From contig NZ_PGEZ01000001.1 in assembly GCF_002797495.1 (NCBI RefSeq), forward strand, positions 2,790,001 through 2,854,000: 64,000 nt of DNA, given 5' to 3'. The notes under the pieces are model-generated. The model was not told where the DNA came from and did not search any database. It saw nothing but the letters and a program-made list of their open reading frames with translations. A program made the translations under genes and the position numbers. Positions 63,801 to 64,000 of the stretch are shown here, piece by piece. This stretch comes from Mumia flava (lineage in GTDB: Bacteria; Actinomycetota; Actinomycetes; Propionibacteriales; Nocardioidaceae). Every line of letters starts with the position of its first letter. Position 1 is the first letter of the stretch.

Positions 63801-64000
63801 CTGGCCGAGGCCGCCGCCGCAGCCCGGGACGTACGGGACATGCCGGTGGTCGCGATGGTCGGGGTCGGGCACGCCTGGCTGGCCGAGCGGCTCGGCGACG
63901 ACGTGCTGGCCGCGCGGCGGCTCGGTGCGGCCGACGCGGTCCGAGGCGGGCCCGACGCGGCGAACCGCGATGCGAGCGATCTCGAGCAGCGGCTACGGGC
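60888..64000 (+). CDS. SARP/AfsR-like regulator (BTAD plus NB-ARC), 3' end beyond the window
   Basis: At least 1037 codons, open to the right edge. Order: OmpR-type winged helix (about 1-90; VQVRLLGPFEI start and ALVARLALALPHAVAIETLIDDLWG), bacterial transcriptional activation domain (about 95-230; HPYRERLAVSLVRALAASGRQADALAAYE), NB-ARC/STAND ATPase with P-loop VVGPGGAGKTRLA (Lys288) and LLVVDNCEHL, then TPR-like helical sequence from about 600. Such proteins are signal-dependent activators, often of specialised metabolism; the target is not evident. CAGGAT lies 7 bases before GTG 60888. Confidence 0.9.
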   Translation, partial: MQVRLLGPFEITDGDGRSIDVGGPRNRALVARLALALPHAVAIETLIDDLWGTEIPQHAHNALQSVVSRTRARLGDGAITVTAGGYRLTCESTDVDVHRFTRLAGQGRSRDALALWRGDALDGIGDAPYVATSAAGLDERRLAVLEDRVESDLGSGDYEVGGLVTELRALVAAHPYRERLAVSLVRALAASGRQADALAAYEQMRSRLADDLGLDPSLAAQQVQAAVLRGDADVAAPRRAALAGEGVRTNLRPALTSFVGRDDLVEHVRALCSARRLVTVVGPGGAGKTRLATEAASGAVPDPADGAWLVELASVTDPDQLLDAIVAALGLRDVAAIERGSDQRPTARRRVVETLAAGRPLLVVDNCEHLVADVAVLVEDLLRDLPGLTVLATSREPLAVPAETVVSLGPLAVAPGGATPDEALGYGAVDLFVQRARAAAPSFVLDAAALPAVLEICRRLDGQPLALELAAARLRTLTPQQVAARLGDRFRLLTGGSRTALPRHRTLRAVVEWSWDLLSDAERDLAERVAVLPGGVTASAAAALAVIDEADALDLLGALVDKSLLVPVPAPDDTEPRFRMLETIREYGQDRLADRRIGDEVRGRHLAYALQLARALEPTLRTRDQVAALATLDAERNNLVAALRYAVERTDRISAVRLVADIGWYYSLRGDHAEISDWARRALALDGDADPTSESLCLALRVVGLHDDPDRKESLAASAARLRELREADGFDRDHPLAALVQVGVDVFAEGFADTATPGRPQLGEAASASIAAAVGSGDPWLRSAVRFIELSWYDNAGVVSDDVTELLDAIGGFREVGDRWGQAMAASVLAVSCERRGRLDEARRWIDDAIALLVEVGAVDDVLQLRTRRLGLDLVAAGPEDTDRLRAELATIAADARHQGRPDAARYVGVAEVDLERRLGDTEAAERAAARLLEALGPSRMPGAPQVRAIALLSTALVLLRRDPAAARTQLAEAAAAARDVRDMPVVAMVGVGHAWLAERLGDDVLAARRLGAADAVRGGPDAANRDASDLEQRLR

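Overview
The window is GC-rich actinobacterial chromosome (GTG starts are common, third positions are G/C). Gene order follows the mycobacterial core block truA / rplM-rpsI-glmM / glmS-nnr-alr-tsaE-tsaB-rimI / tsaD / groES-groEL1 / sigD-rsdA / guaB2-guaB3 / choD / guaA. Together with DUF222-HNH, SARP, PspC-kinase and GNAT-rich content this suggests a Nocardioidaceae-like member of the Propionibacteriales. The family placement is inference. I saw no rRNA, tRNA, CRISPR array, insertion sequence or prophage.

Layout. 1-4.6 kb: truA (cut by the left edge), citrate synthase, ribosomal proteins L13 and S9, and phosphoglucosamine mutase. 4.7-12.1 kb: a tandem GNAT protein, a bile-acid-type transporter, pantothenate kinase, GlmS, NAD(P)HX repair enzyme and alanine racemase, so amino-sugar and D-Ala supply for peptidoglycan sits here. 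12.1-18.7 kb: an alpha/beta hydrolase and the t6A tRNA-modification genes (a GNAT-TsaE fusion, TsaB, RimI; TsaD further on), with a RidA-like protein, an acyltransferase and an aldo/keto reductase between them. 18.7-28.0 kb: three large secreted paralogues lying between the core genes tsaD and groES. They share an N-terminal domain, carry 15, 1 and 6 cadherin/Ig-like repeats, and end in the same short CGPRPG...W...C tail. This is the strongest candidate for an undescribed surface system. 28-35.8 kb: a methyltransferase, a CIRCE-controlled groESL operon, SigD with its anti-sigma factor, GuaB2 and the GuaB-like protein GuaB3.

35.9-41.6 kb: an aldehyde dehydrogenase/GMC oxidoreductase pair, GMP synthase and a DinB-like protein. 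41.7-49.8 kb: a DUF222-HNH endonuclease, a 33-bp tandem repeat array, the NhaA antiporter, an asymmetric ABC exporter pair and a glycerophosphodiesterase. 49.8-54.2 kb: an envelope-stress-type locus in which three genes carry PspC domains and one is a histidine kinase with its response regulator. 54.3-59.2 kb: a desaturase/reductase operon with a palindromic operator, an M4 protease with a fused emfourin-like inhibitor domain, and a TetR regulator. 59.4-64 kb: glucose-6-phosphate dehydrogenase and a large SARP/NB-ARC regulator cut by the right edge.

Three patterns cut across the window. Many genes have a TANNNT -10 hexamer 6-8 nt before the start codon and no ribosome binding site, as expected for leaderless transcripts. 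A dispersed repeat (GGTCTCGATC...TCGCTCCGCTC...CTCGACCA) occurs between genes and in frame inside two proteins. A second motif, GACTCGCG with a 22-bp period, occurs in two intergenic regions. Only 1919-2301 exceeds 300 bases without a gene; it holds the divergent gltA and rplM promoters.
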